Below, one piece after another: positions 36,151 through 48,179 of a stretch of 64,000 bases of DNA. Source of the DNA: Effrenium voratum (lineage: Eukaryota; Sar; Dinophyceae; Suessiales; Symbiodiniaceae); assembly GCA_963377175.1 (NCBI GenBank), contig CAUJNA010003501.1, positions 194,236 to 258,235 on the forward strand, in the 5' to 3' direction. The notes below the pieces were generated by a model. It was not told the DNA's origin. It ran no database searches and saw only the letters and a list, made by a program, of their open reading frames with translations. Positions within the stretch are counted from its first letter, which is position 1. Every line of letters begins with the position of its first letter. A program made the position numbers and the translations under genes.

Positions 36151-36863
36151 GAGATGTTCTTGCCTGACAAATCCTGAAATCCACCTAAAAAGGAGAACAG
36201 CCCTGTGTGGTCCTCCAGGTCAATATCAGATTGACATTAGTATCATTCAATTCGCATCGACAATGCGAGCCCGACCGACCCCCTTCCCCCGCCAAACGCC
36301 CAGCAAAACGCCCAAGCAACGCACAAAAGGCTGTCACGTGCTACCCAAATATCTTTGATTTCTAGCACACATCAATTCTGTGACCGCCTGCACCAGTAGG
36401 CAATGTGATGGCCAGGTTGGTAAGGAGCCACGTGCTGCCTCCTTAGGATTTAGGGTTAGGATGGGCTTCGGCTGTTGCATTTGTGCCAAGGTGGGGTTCC
36501 CGTGAATGCAAGGCAGATTTCCGGGGCTGCAGCATGGTTCAGCTCTTTTAAGAAGGCCTTGAAGGGTCGAGGCTGGCTTTATGTTGGCTTTTGGGTGGAT
36601 CTTGAATGGTGTCACTTTGTGCTTGATGGAGGATTGTGAATCTAGGATGGGCTTCAAGTAGCTCTACATTTGGTCTCACGATTGGTTTGTTTCTTGCAGG
36701 CTTTGGGTTATTGGGGATGGTTCAAGGTTTGGGGTTGGCTTAAAAAGTAGGCTTAGGGAGGTCATAGTGCACGAGATTTTTGGTGACAGGTGGGTTGCGG
36801 TTGCTTTTGGGGTTGTATCAAGTTGTATCAAGTTATATCATATCCCACAATATCCCAGGTTGC

Positions 36864-36954
36864 CTTCTTCGTTCGTGTGCAGGGTGCTGAGGCCCCGCAA
36901 AAGAACGCGAGGCCTGTTGGGCAGCACCAAGGGCTTGAGGCCCCGGGCCTTTAG
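36864..36954 (-). CDS. Candidate exon, unidentified protein
   Basis: A 91-nt segment between a GAG acceptor and a GC donor at 36863 encodes LKARGLKPLVLPNRPRVLLR followed by GLSTLHTNEE, ending in phase 1. It is coding-like and on the arm's strand; the family is not recognised. Confidence 0.45.
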
Positions 36955-38712
36955 CTCGGGAGTCCTAGGGCGAACATAGGCCTAAAATCACACTGTTCTC
37001 ACATCTATAAATATCTTGACTCTTTTTTTAGGACAGGCTTTCCAAATAAAGCGCCAGACCCGGAAGGAGCAAACAAGGTGTGAGAGCCAATGCGCACCAT
37101 GTGCAGCACAAGCCACAGCCGCAATTGGATGCAAAGGTTCCGCGGCAAATCTTGCTGCACGCCCTGCACAGCGATCAAAGCCAATTCACACGACTCCCTA
37201 TACCATAATTGCTGCTGATCTTCTGCTGGCCTTGGGGGGCCTAGTAAATTCTAGACTGGCGAGGTTAAACCAGCCATCTCCGGTAAACTTGTTCCTGGCA
37301 GGGTTCAAACAAGGAGTTTAAAGGGGATGTGGCAGCATGGGGAGTCTGAAGTTATCTCCATTGATTACAGCAATTCATCAGGGTGGAATCGCTCAAGATG
37401 AGTTCGCCAAAGCTGAGTCGAGTTGTTAAAAATTGGGGGGGGGATCCCCAATCCCAATCCGCAATCCATAGCGGGATGCCACTACAAAGGGAGCCACTAC
37501 TAGTACCATGTAGCATGAGGATTTTGCAGATTGATTTTGAACAATCCGGACTATTGTCTTGGAACCACCCGAAAGCCCCTTGCTGCGGCATTTTGGGCGC
37601 TTTTGGCTGGTGCGGAGGTCATGGCTTTCCGCCCCTCGCCTGTGCCATGTATGGCACCTGGTTCGCTGGATGCTGCCAATCCGGCCATTGGGCTTGCCGC
37701 ACCCACCTGGAGAGAACATGGTCTTGGCCGCAAGTCAGGGCTTGGTTACGGCGGGTTTCGGTCGGTCTTCGAAGCCGGAAGAATTCAGGCGCAAGTTTAC
37801 CTGTGGGTTGATGCGTTCAGCCATCGTTCAGCCATTGAACTTCAGAGAAAGGGTTTGACATCGGAGGGGATGGGACATTTGCAGCGGATGGGACATTTGC
37901 AGCTTAAGCTAGCCTTCTCACTGCAATATGCACATGAAGTTTGCGGCCCCATGGGAATGCATGGCGACTCCCGGGAATCGCATATGAGTCCCTGCAGGCA
38001 ATGCTTTTGAAATGCATGGTGTCTTGCTTCAGGGTACCTTTTGGAGATTGCTCAATCTCTTGAGACAAAACCGTCCCTCACAGTGGCCTGTCGGGCAATG
38101 CCACGCGTCCTCCAGGAGGAGACCCTACGTCCATGCCAGCAGCTACTCTGAGCCCTGCTGAGCCAACATGCTATTTGAACGATTGCTCAGGGGTCGGGTC
38201 TTCCTGTTCAAGGCCGGCATTTCAAGTATCCGACACGTGTCGGCCGCCCCAAAAACGAACTGCAATGGGATTTGTTGGTGAAAACGTATTGTGCTTGCAT
38301 CGGCTTGACGGTAGGTCCTTGGATTGAGCAACCAGTTGCCGCCGAGCAAGCTCTTTTCCTCAGAGCCCAGGCAGCAGCGAACCAGGTATGGACAGGACGA
38401 TGCCAGAGGCCTCAAGGGCAATTGCATCGCGAAGAAGTCAATCTGTGGTTGGTCCCACTTTCTCCTTGACAAGGTTGTTACAAGGTTTCAACAGCCATGT
38501 TGCCTTCTTGCGTTTAACGAAGGTTCCATATGGGTTCCATCCAACATCTCCTAAACATCTTGCCACCCTCCCCCCGTCGCAGCTCTCTCACATGCGTGTG
38601 CTCGTTGGTCTGCCACCAAGATCCGTGCCACAAGCGCGGTGGCCAGGAATTTGAGCGCTGCATCCGGCTCAGACACCGCATCCTATGCTATTTTCGGATT
38701 CTCCTTCATGTG

Positions 38713-38832
38713 GCCATGGGTCAAAATCCAAATCGTACTCCCAGTGAACGGGACCCAATCCAACCACTAAAATAGGTCCTAAACTGGGTGGTGAATTCAC
38801 CTACCCAAGATGGGATCCCATTGGTTTTGAGG
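38713..38832. repeat. Dispersed repeat family C, copy 2
   Basis: Begins CATGGGTCAAAATCC and shares CCAATCCAACCACTAAAATA and GATGGGATCCCATTGG with copy 3. Confidence 0.8.
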
Positions 38833-40705
38833 CAGCCGCTCGTGCAGGAGAGTTGTAGCCTCCCTGCAGGAGAATGGCGTAAAACCTGGCATGTGTGAGG
38901 TGCCAGTGCCAAGGTGCGTATCAAAACCCGCCAGACCCATCGCTGAGGCCGCTACGCGAAAGCACCGTACATGAAACCGGTAGGGCTGCTTAAGCTGCCG
39001 CTGAGTAACAGGGCTACGCCTGCAAGCTGCAAGTCTGAAGCATCATCTGATTGGTGTCAACATTCACAGGGTGTTAAACATGACTGAGCCTTAGGTGAAC
39101 ATCAGCTCAATTGAGCCCAGGATGCTGCACAAATGGTTGTCCATTGGTGCAAGCTGGAGCCTCTTTGTCAATTCAAACCTGCGTAGGATTCCCTGATATT
39201 CAAAGGTCGAACATGCCGAGCCAAATCTTCGAAACAAATAACCTTTCGGAACCTCGACGAAACCAAATTGTTAGTGCAAGATGTGAGGGGGTGGCTTTCG
39301 GAACTTGGCCCCCTTTTCGTTGGCGGATGACTCAAATTGGCGGGTGGAACGACCCAAAGAAGATCCCCGTGGCGTGGAAGTCGCTTTTGGCTGTGGACAC
39401 CCGCAGGTCTCCGAAGCAGCAAACTTCCGGGGCTGCGACCAATGATGCTGACGTTCAAGCGCAAGGCCCGCGCAAGGACAGCACCTCGTGCCCAAACTGC
39501 CCAATGTGAGTCATGCGCCAAGTTACTGGAGCATTTCTCAAAATTATTATTCAAGTTGTTCCCACACGAACCATTTCAAAGGGTCACTATTTTGAGAAAT
39601 CTACACAAGGGGACACGGGAAAAGCTGTAAGTAGTGGGGAATTGGGTGAGGCCTCCGTGTCCATCCAGAAATGATAGCCGAAGGCCAAATCTTATTTGAA
39701 TCACAGAGTGGCGAGGCGCTCACGCCTTGTGGGGGAAGTCGGGGGGGGGCTTTTGCTCGTTTTGGTCCCGAGGCCGTCGCCATCCAAGCGGCCCAGCGCA
39801 AGCAGATTCAGAGAGGTGATGACCAGACCTTGCGCTATCTTGTGATCGAGCCCTTGGCCGAAATCGACTGAGGCCCCGGCCAACGACGCCGCCAATCAAG
39901 ATAGGGCTTGCTGGGAAGGCCAACTCCACCTCCAATCTGCAACCACTTCGACAATGAATCCAGGGATCTTTCAAGTTTGGGGACCTTCACTAAGCTGAGC
40001 TTGTCCTAGTGTTCGCGTGGTCCACCATTTTGGCGCCATTCTGGGCCAGCGGCTGGGTCTCTGAAAGGGTCGGGCTGCTCCGTGACTGACGACCTGCAAA
40101 AGAGAGACCAACACAGAGCCTTGCGTGGGATTGTCTCATTGCAGCCGCACCCCAAACATGCAAACGACCAAAACAAACAACAATGGTAAAGGCCGCCAAC
40201 AATGACATGAGATTCGGCCGCCCATCCTCCCAAAACGTCTTTGGGGGGCAGGGGTTGACAGACGCGAGTGCCTGTGACTCAGCTCAGCACTCACCCAGCA
40301 ATGGCCGCAGCAGGAACTTCAGCACCTCAGTGACCACTAATACATACAAGTACATACAAATACCAAAAAAACAACAACAACAATTACTACATGCAAACCT
40401 AGACAAATACATACCAATTCCAATACCAATACAAATGCAAATGCAATGCAAACATCTTCGCGTTGATGCTGCACACACGGCACCAGCGGCAAGAGTTGGT
40501 AGTTCAGGCTCACCTGATCCTCGCGCGTGAATTGACATGCGCCTTCAACATGACAGAATCCCTAAGGCTCGAGTCCAATCCATTTACAGAGGGCAGGAAG
40601 CCGCTATTTGACAGGATATTGTGAATCTTGTGGATTACTTGGCCATCTTTTAAAATTAGAGGAACGCCAAACGCGCCACTTTTGGCTTCTCAAAGCAATC
40701 AGCCG

Positions 40706-40805
40706 CCTGATTTTACCATGATCAAAGTCACCCCCGTGGTGGGTTAAAGGGAAACCCAAGTTTCTGACTTTGGTCACCCCCAAAAAACCGTCAAAATAAT
40801 GACCG
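40706..40805. mobile_element. Short TIR element, family D, copy 2
   Basis: Diverged copy of 35420-35525, sharing CCATGATCAAAGTCACCCCC and ending AACCGTCAAAATAATGACC. Confidence 0.55.
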
Positions 40806-42886
40806 ATCCACTCCTCTCCAGGCCCTACAGCCAGCCCGATCAGCACCAGCAGAATGGAGGTCTTGGAGTGGGCAGTTGGTCCGGCTCTAGTGTGACATGT
40901 CTGATCAGACATGTCATGTGACTTTGTTGTTTTCTGAACTTCTTACCTGGAGTACCCTACCAGCCTCACGTATTATATGTCCTTACTAAACCGGGGGGCC
41001 ATGCCTGATTAGCACGGCTTTCAAGCTGAACTGATGTGTACTTGCTTCGTGTGGGAAAGACAGCTCGAGCACGAGTGCGCAAACTTCGAGGCATGGACGG
41101 CGTAGCCAGCGAGGCCTTGGGCCAAAACCATCAACCTTTTGCTCGAAAATTCGGGTAACGAATAAGTTGGAATCCGGCAACAAACATCCCCAATCTTCAA
41201 TTCTGGCCTGCTGAAATGGACATCGCCAAGTTCGCCTCCTCATTCGGCACCTCAAGGCTTCCCCCCACTTGGCCCGGCTTTCTGCTGCCAAAAAAAAGCC
41301 GCTAGGCACGCTGCGATGGATTGCTGCCTGGAAATCGCCCCGAAACCTCAGCATGAAGTAACTGCCTCCCTTGAAAAGGGCTTCTACACTGCGGGGAGCT
41401 GCTCGTTTATTTCACGGCGAACCTCAGGCGCGATTTACCTACGTACTGGGCGCGAACGAGGCTCCGACAGCCCAATGAGGGCAATGGCCACACCTGAAGT
41501 CATGAAGCCAAAATCGGGAAGTTCCAATTTGGCTGGGGATCCGTGCTGGGACGAAAACGGGGGGCGTCAGCTCGACACCGTACCTCGTTTTGGCTTTTGT
41601 CCCACCCTTCCCACCTGCAAAGCCACTGCTCAGGAGCATTCTCAACCCCAGCTGACTGCCATTTTGCTCACCGTGGCTTACAAAAGAAGCTGAGCCCTAC
41701 ATTGCTCCAGCTTGGCCTTGGCTTAGCACAGCTGGGCAGGAACAGTGTGAGGCTTAGGTGGCAAGCCGAATTTAGCAAGGAACCTCTCCCTTCAGGAGGG
41801 ATCAAAGCCCATGTACATACAATGCAGCTACGCCCAACACAAGAAGTTGGACGTGAACAAGCCATTTTGGCCAAGGCAGGTGACGTGTGGTGCATGGAAA
41901 GCTCTTGCGGACATCCGCCAGTACAAAGGCGCGCTTTGCATGACGTAGTGCAGCTCCAAGGGTGGGTGAAATGCTGAGAGCAACAAACGGCAGCCTGATG
42001 GGCCGCAAAACCATAGGTCTCTCACCCACCCCCTACTATCACCACGCTCAGCTAGCCAAAACAAGATGTCGCTGTTACTCGCAGTCCCACCGGGGATTGC
42101 TGCGCGATTAGCTTCATTCAGTGCAAGTCAGGACTTGAGCTTGCTGAGTGCATTCCATGCCTTATGCGCTGCGGGTACGGCTTGCGGTCATAAGAATGCC
42201 TCGACCCTGAAATCGCACAAGGGGCCAAGGTCCAACCGTGGGAGAAACAAGTAGTGGCAATGAGTTGCAACAAACTGGCAGTCTTAAGCATTCTTGCCAT
42301 GAACGGTCTGCACCTGATTCCCCCCCACAAGCCTTTGTGAACTCACAATGACGGTTTGAACAAACAAAGTTAAAGATGTCCAACATCTTGCAAGTGTATC
42401 ATCTTGACACGTGGGGTGTCCATTTCCCTTACTGTCTGTATGTTCGCTGTGGCTCGAAAAGGAATTGTAGGCCTTCATAGGCAGCAGTTGCTTTCAAAAC
42501 TGGGCTTCTCCAGTCTACCTGGCGATATTTGACTCCAACATCTCCAGAAGGACCCTCGCTTGAAGGCACAGTTCCGGTGAACGCTAGCAAGCCTCAGGAG
42601 GGAGGGCCTGGTAAATCCTTCAACTGTTGCCAACTAAGGGGCTTGACAATGGTTCTTTTTGCTTCCGTCTGAGAAAGCCCTCCAAATGGTTGGCTTGCTT
42701 TTTATGCACCAACCATCACACCATCCACTTGGCATCCTTGAAAAGCTTCCTTTGCCAGGGAGCTTAGACCTCGGACCCGAGCTTCAAGTTGAAGTCCTCT
42801 GGGGTCATGAAGATCTGGGCCTGGACCGCGGGACATGCCAACTGCCGCTACAAGTGCTTCAGGAAAACTTGCGCATCACAAATGGC

Positions 42887-43000
42887 CATGGGTCAATATC
42901 CAAATCGTACCCCCAGTGAACATCCCAATCCAACCACTAAAATAGGTCCTAAAATGGGCGGTGCACCTACCCCAACATGGGATCCCATTGGTTTTGGCCC
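42887..43000. repeat. Dispersed repeat family C, copy 3
   Basis: Begins CATGGGTCAATATCC, contains CCAATCCAACCACTAAAATA and ends GATCCCATTGGTTTTGG. Same orientation as the other two copies. Confidence 0.8.
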
Positions 43001-43520
43001 ACAGCCAAATGAACACACGGGGCTTCTGACTTGGCACTCCGCGCGCAGGAGGCCAGGCCTTTCCCTGAGACAGGCTGTGGGTGTCGTTGTTGCGTGCTTT
43101 GAGCGTCTGCTGGAGCCTGGCGGGGGATGTTGAAACCCCAATCAACCCAATCTGACATGGCAATGCAGCCAGTACAGCTGGAATTTCGGAACGTTGGCGT
43201 CTTTTCTGCCAGGCTGAATCACTGCCTTTGAACAACCCATTAGATTTGAGGCAAAGTCGGGGTTGAAATATGGCCACAGGAGCCCAATAAATGATTAGTT
43301 TCCTTGCTAAGCAGTGTTGGCGTGGGATATCTGTTATCTACAGAATTGCAGTTTTGTGCTCCGGAGAGTTGGGCATGTGTCAAAACAGGGATTCAGGCCC
43401 TACGAATTGTGGTATTGCTTTTGCGAACCTTGAAAAGGGCACGCGCCTCTCAAGACAAACTAAATACACAAACACGATAAATACACACACGAAAAAACGA
43501 TAACACAACAAACAAAAACA

Positions 43521-43530
43521 CACACACGCA

Positions 43531-43562
<32 letters not shown>

Positions 43563-44515
43563 CACTCACCCACACACCCACACACCCACACGCACACATA
43601 CACACACATACACACACATACACACACATACACACACATACACACACATACACACACACACATACACACACATACACACATACACACACACATACACACA
43701 CACATACACACACACACACCCACACACCCACACACCCACACACCCACGCACACACATACACACACACATACACACACACATACACACACATACCCACACA
43801 TACACACACACATACACACACATACACACACACACATACACACACACATACACACACATACACACACACACCCACACACCCACACGCACATACATACACA
43901 TACACACACACATACACACACACATACACACACATACACACACATACACACACATACACACACATACACACACATCACACACATACACACACACACACAC
44001 ACACATACACACACACATACACACACATACACACGCACACCCACACACCCACACACCCACACACCACACACACACACATACACACACATACACACACATA
44101 CGCACACATACGCACACATGCACACACATGCACACACATACACACACATACACACACACACACATACAAACACATACAAACACATACACACATACACACA
44201 CATACACCCACACACACCCACACACCCACACACCCACACACACACATACACACACATACACACACATACACACACATACACACACATACACACACATACA
44301 CACACACACATACACACACAGACACACACATACACACACATACGCACACACACACATACGCACACACACACACCCACACCCACACCCACACCCACCCACA
44401 CCCACACCCACACCCACACCCACACCCACGCTCGCGCGCACACGCACACGCACACGCACACGCACACGCACACGCACGCGCACACGCACACGCACGCGCA
44501 CGCACATGCGCACAT
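43521..44515. repeat. CA-rich array with higher-order structure
   Basis: About 1 kb of CACACA/CATACA units is interrupted by six CACACCCA blocks near 43570, 43718, 43870, 44039, 44207 and 44373, giving a loose higher-order period of about 140-175 bp. It ends in CACGCA units. The 449-aa Cys/Val ORF on the minus strand is repeat translation. Confidence 0.95.
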
Positions 44516-44578
44516 GTGCTGATTAGGCGGTGGGGTCAGTGTTTGTGGCTCCACCCTGCTCTGTTCGCAGGTAAAACG

Positions 44579-44640
44579 TAAGACGGTTTTACCGTTTCCC
44601 TCGCGTAAAACGGTAAACAGTAAAACCGCAAAGCGGTAAA
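44579..44640. repeat. Short inverted repeat of GGTTTTACC/GGTAAAACC type
   Basis: TTTACCGTTT and AAACGGTAAA form a 10-bp stem, followed by more AAACCG/CGGTAAA units. The same GTAAAACGGT core is the heart of the 45-bp satellite 1.7 kb downstream. Confidence 0.65.
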
Positions 44641-44768
44641 TGCGAAGAAGCCGTGATCTGACGGCTTTGGGGGGTGAGGGGTAGAAAGGGCCATGTCTCG
44701 GAGCCCGTGGCAGGCCAACTTCTGTAACCTCAACGCCCTGTGTTGGGACAATTTCTGCGATCCCTGCC

Positions 44769-44893
44769 ATACTGTGGATGGACGAAATCCTGCACCACAT
44801 TGAACCCATGGAAAACCACTATTTGTTGGTATTTACATGGGGGATCATCCTTCCGGGGGTTCTTGGGTGGAGGATTTCGTCCACCCACGGTAT
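44769..44893. mobile_element. MITE-like element, family M, copy 2
   Basis: A 125-bp element with TGTGGATGGACGAAATCC at the left and the near-complement at the right (25 of 28 matching). Its interior resembles a degenerate stretch at about 7425-7530. Its right end is the exact border of the compositionally odd block that follows. Confidence 0.75.
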
Positions 44894-44897
44894 TACT

Positions 44898-46230
44898 GAC
44901 ATGTCTTTTATTGCACCTTTTAGATCAACAAAAAAGATATTAGTTAAAGATGGAAAAGTTATCCAGATGTAGATTCCACCTATAACTCCTTCAACATGTC
45001 CATGCCCCCATTTGCTACTTTCACTATTCCATCTTACTAATGGAGTTACTCCCCGTTGAATTTCCAAAACACCAAGTTCTTGAAGCTAGTTGGCATGTAG
45101 CCGTTGCATTTTTCTCTTACTCATGTTAATCTATTATCTTTTTCTCTATCCTGTCCTCATGCGTCGGCGCGTTATTTCGTTTCGCTTTTACTCGTCTTTA
45201 TGGAAGTATTATTTAGGATATTATGGTTAGATGAAGGATATCCGAATCGCTCTTGTGTCGAGATTTCAAGGAAAAGGAGAGGAATAAATAATAGTGAATC
45301 CCGCAACTATTTGTATTCCACATCTTTATCTGTATGTCTTTATGGTTCAACTCCGAAGGCTACAAGTGATTATTGCCAGGCTTCAAAAGAAGGATGAAGA
45401 AAAAGGAGACGCTCGATGATTTCTCGTTGCTTGTTCCTTCTCTTAATTATCTCTCCGTTCCTCTGATTTCCAATCTAGTTCCTTGTAGCCTCAGATCTTG
45501 GAACTCATATGGCCCGCTCCCTTCTTCAGTTCTGATGAACATAAAAAATGCTGGAAGAAAGGCCATCCATTCCTTTCGTATCGATTGATTTACCTGTCGG
45601 TGTCTTCCGGAGAATTCCAAGATGAAGAAATAAGTACAGAACATATTTGATAATGACTTTCCCATTATCTGCTTGCACTACTGTCTTCTTATCCAGAAAC
45701 AGATAAGGAACCTAATTAACACAATGACGGACATGCCATTCTCTCCTTCCCCTCTCTCTCTCCCCTCTCTATTTCTCATGTCAAGGGTTTGCCGAATGGA
45801 GCCAAAGGGAGAGAAGGCGCGAGCGAGTCCGTGAGACTCTTGGTTGACGCTTGGTAGCTTGCTAGATACACGGCGTGTCGCGGAAGGAACTCATGGCATT
45901 CATCCCTCTCCCATCTATACACGTACCAGCGCGAGAGATGGATGCGAGAGAGACATATGAAGGGAGGATGGGTGCTTGGCTACCGAAGTCCCTGACCTTC
46001 ACTTCCCTCGAAGGGTTGGCAATCATCTCCCCCCTTCCAGCGCGAGTGAAGACTGCGCGGGCGAGTGCATTCCCTCCATTCGTACCTTGAGCCCAGCTAC
46101 AGGAAAGTGATTGTGTAAGCTGGGGCTAGAGAAGAAGAGAGGAGAAATAAAAAAGAAGGGAGGGAATGGGAACGCTTGAGGGGCAAATCTTTCTAAGTGC
46201 TCCCAATGACCCCATCTTGTCTTACACATG
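44898..46230. other. Compositionally distinct block, possibly foreign
   Basis: Base composition and word use (TTTCTCTTACTC, GAAGAAGGGAGG, frequent TCTT/AAGA) differ from both flanks and from the AT island. No intron/exon pattern of the local kind is seen. One minus-strand frame at about 45087-44898 reads SSKWGHGHVEGVIGGIYIW followed by TFPSLTNIFFVDLKG and looks protein-like, but I do not recognise it. The style recalls intergenic plant-type organelle DNA; that is only an impression. Confidence 0.4.
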
Positions 46231-46304
46231 GTCGTGAAGTCCGGGCCCCTTCATCAAGCTTCCGCGAGCGGCAGGCCCTCCCGCGGCACAGCACGAGTCT
46301 ACAG

Positions 46305-47903
46305 TTTAGAAAAACGGTCAAACGGAACAGTACACGATGAAATACCCAATAGCATCCACCCGCTGCTAAGCCGGTAAAACGGTGAAATTCCCAATAGCAT
46401 CAAGCCGCTGCTAAGCCGGTAAAACGGTGAAATACCCAATAGCTTCCACCCGCTGCTAAGCCGGTAAAACGGTGAAATTCCCAATAGCATCAAGCCGCTG
46501 CTAAGCCGGAAAAAACCCAATAGGTGAAATGAAATCCCAATAGCATCAAGCCGCTGCTAAGCCGCGGTCCCAATAGCGGTGCCGGTAAAACGGTGAAATC
46601 CCAATAGCATCAAGCCGCTGCTAAGCCGGTAAAACGGTGCTAAATTCCCAATAGCATCAAGCCGCTGCTAAGCCGGTAAAACGGTGAAATACCCAATAGC
46701 ATCCACCCGCTGCTAAGCCGGTAAAACGGTGAAATACCCAATAGCATCCACCCGCTGCTAAGCCGGTAAAACGGTGAAATTCCCAATAGCATCGGTGAAG
46801 CGCTGCTAAGCCGGCCGCTGCTAAAACGGTGAAATACGGCTGCTAAGCCGGTATTCCCAATAGCATCAAGCCGCTGCTAAGCGGTAAACGGTGAAATTCC
46901 CAATAGCATCAAGCCGCTGCTAAGCCGGTAAAACGGTGAAATTCCCAATAGCATCAAGCTGCTGCTAAGCCGGTAAAACGGTGAAATACCCAATAGCATC
47001 AAGCCGCTGCTAAGCCGGTGAAAAGGGTGAAATACCCAATAGCATCCACCCGCTGCTAAGCCGGTAAAACGGTGAAATTCCCAATAGCATCCACCCGCTG
47101 CTAAGCCGGTAAACGGTGAAATACCCAATAGCATCCACCCGCTGCTAAGCCGGTAAAACGGTGAAATACCCAATAGCATCAAGTCGCTGCTAAGCCGGTA
47201 AAACGGAGAAGTTCCCAATAGCATTTACCCGCTGCTAAGCCGGTAAAACGGTGAAATACCCAATAGCATCAAGCCGCTGCTAAGCCGGTAAAACGGTGAA
47301 ATACCCAATAGCATCCACCCGCTGCTAAGCCGGTAAAACGGTGAAATTCCCAATAGCATCAAGCCGCTGCTAAGCCGGTAAAACGGTGAAATTCCCAATA
47401 GCATCCACCCGCTGCTAAGCCGGTAAAACGGTGAAATACCCAATAGCATCAAGCCGCTGCTAAGCCGGTAAAACGGTGAAATACCCAATAGCATCAAGCA
47501 GCTGCTAAGCCGGTAACACGGTGAAATACCCAATAGCATCAAGCCGCTGCTAAGCCGGTAAAACGGTGAAATACCCAATAGCATCCACCCGCTGCTAAGC
47601 CGGTAAACGGTGAAATACCCAACAGCATCCACCCGCTGCTAAGCCGGTAAAACGGTGAAATTCCCAATAGCATTAAGCCGCTGCTAAGCCGGTAACACGG
47701 TGAAATTCCCAATAGCATCCACCCGCTGCTAAGCCGGTAAAACGGTGAAATATCCAATAGCATCAAGCCGCTGCTAAGCAGGTAACACGGTGAAATACCC
47801 AATAGCATCAAGCCGCTGCTAAGCCGGTAAAACGGTGAAATACCCAATAGCATCAAGCCGCTGCTAAGCCGGTAAAACCTGCTGCTAGGCCAGTAAAACG
47901 GTG
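46305..47903. repeat. 45-bp satellite array, about 35 units
   Basis: Each unit contains CCCAATAGCATC, then AAGCCG or CACCCG, then CTGCTAAGCCGGTAAAACGG and TGAAAT(A/T). Two main variants (ATCAAGCCG and ATCCACCCG) are intermixed. Units are mostly 45 bp with 1-bp slips and a scrambled zone near 46500-46870. Because 45 is divisible by 3, long minus-strand frames (GISPFYRLSSG repeated) appear between slips. Confidence 0.95.
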
Positions 47904-48179
47904 AGACTGTTTTACTATCTACGCTTCTGGAGTTTTGCCGAAAAAATGAGAAGTGGACCTGTTGGCCCACCCCGCTGCGAAACCAGCTTAGCGGGCACGG
48001 GCACACGCACCAACGCAACACAACACGACATGGCACGACACAACACAACACAGCACACACAGCACGCAGCACGCAGCACGCAGCACGAAGCACACGGTGC
48101 ACAGTGCACGCAGCAAACAACACACACACACACAGTCATTTCTGAGAAAGCGCAGGTTCGCGCCTGTACATCTCCACTC

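Larger units (their letters stand above)
36955..43520. other. Gene content not resolved
   Basis: This stretch has several medium ORFs on both strands but none I can call. The least unlikely are a minus-strand 122-aa frame at 41354-40986, a minus-strand piece at about 39500-39375 (ARALRLNVSIIGRSPGSL) and a + strand piece ending RYLVIEPLAEID at 39870. It also carries family C and D repeat copies. Confidence 0.4.

Noticed and set aside
36444..36460. Interstitial telomere repeat
   Set aside because: Only about two TTTAGGG/TTAGGG-like words occur; too short to distinguish from chance.
41855..41880. Relict dinoflagellate spliced leader (AGCCATTTTGGC match)
   Set aside because: Only the 12-base core matches; the flanking bases of the leader do not, and no retroposed ORF follows.
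43460..44809. 449-codon Cys/Val ORF on the minus strand
   Set aside because: CA-array translation; no start context, no domain and no splice structure.
46305..47903. CRISPR array
   Set aside because: The repeats are contiguous 45-bp units without unique spacers, in eukaryotic-type DNA.
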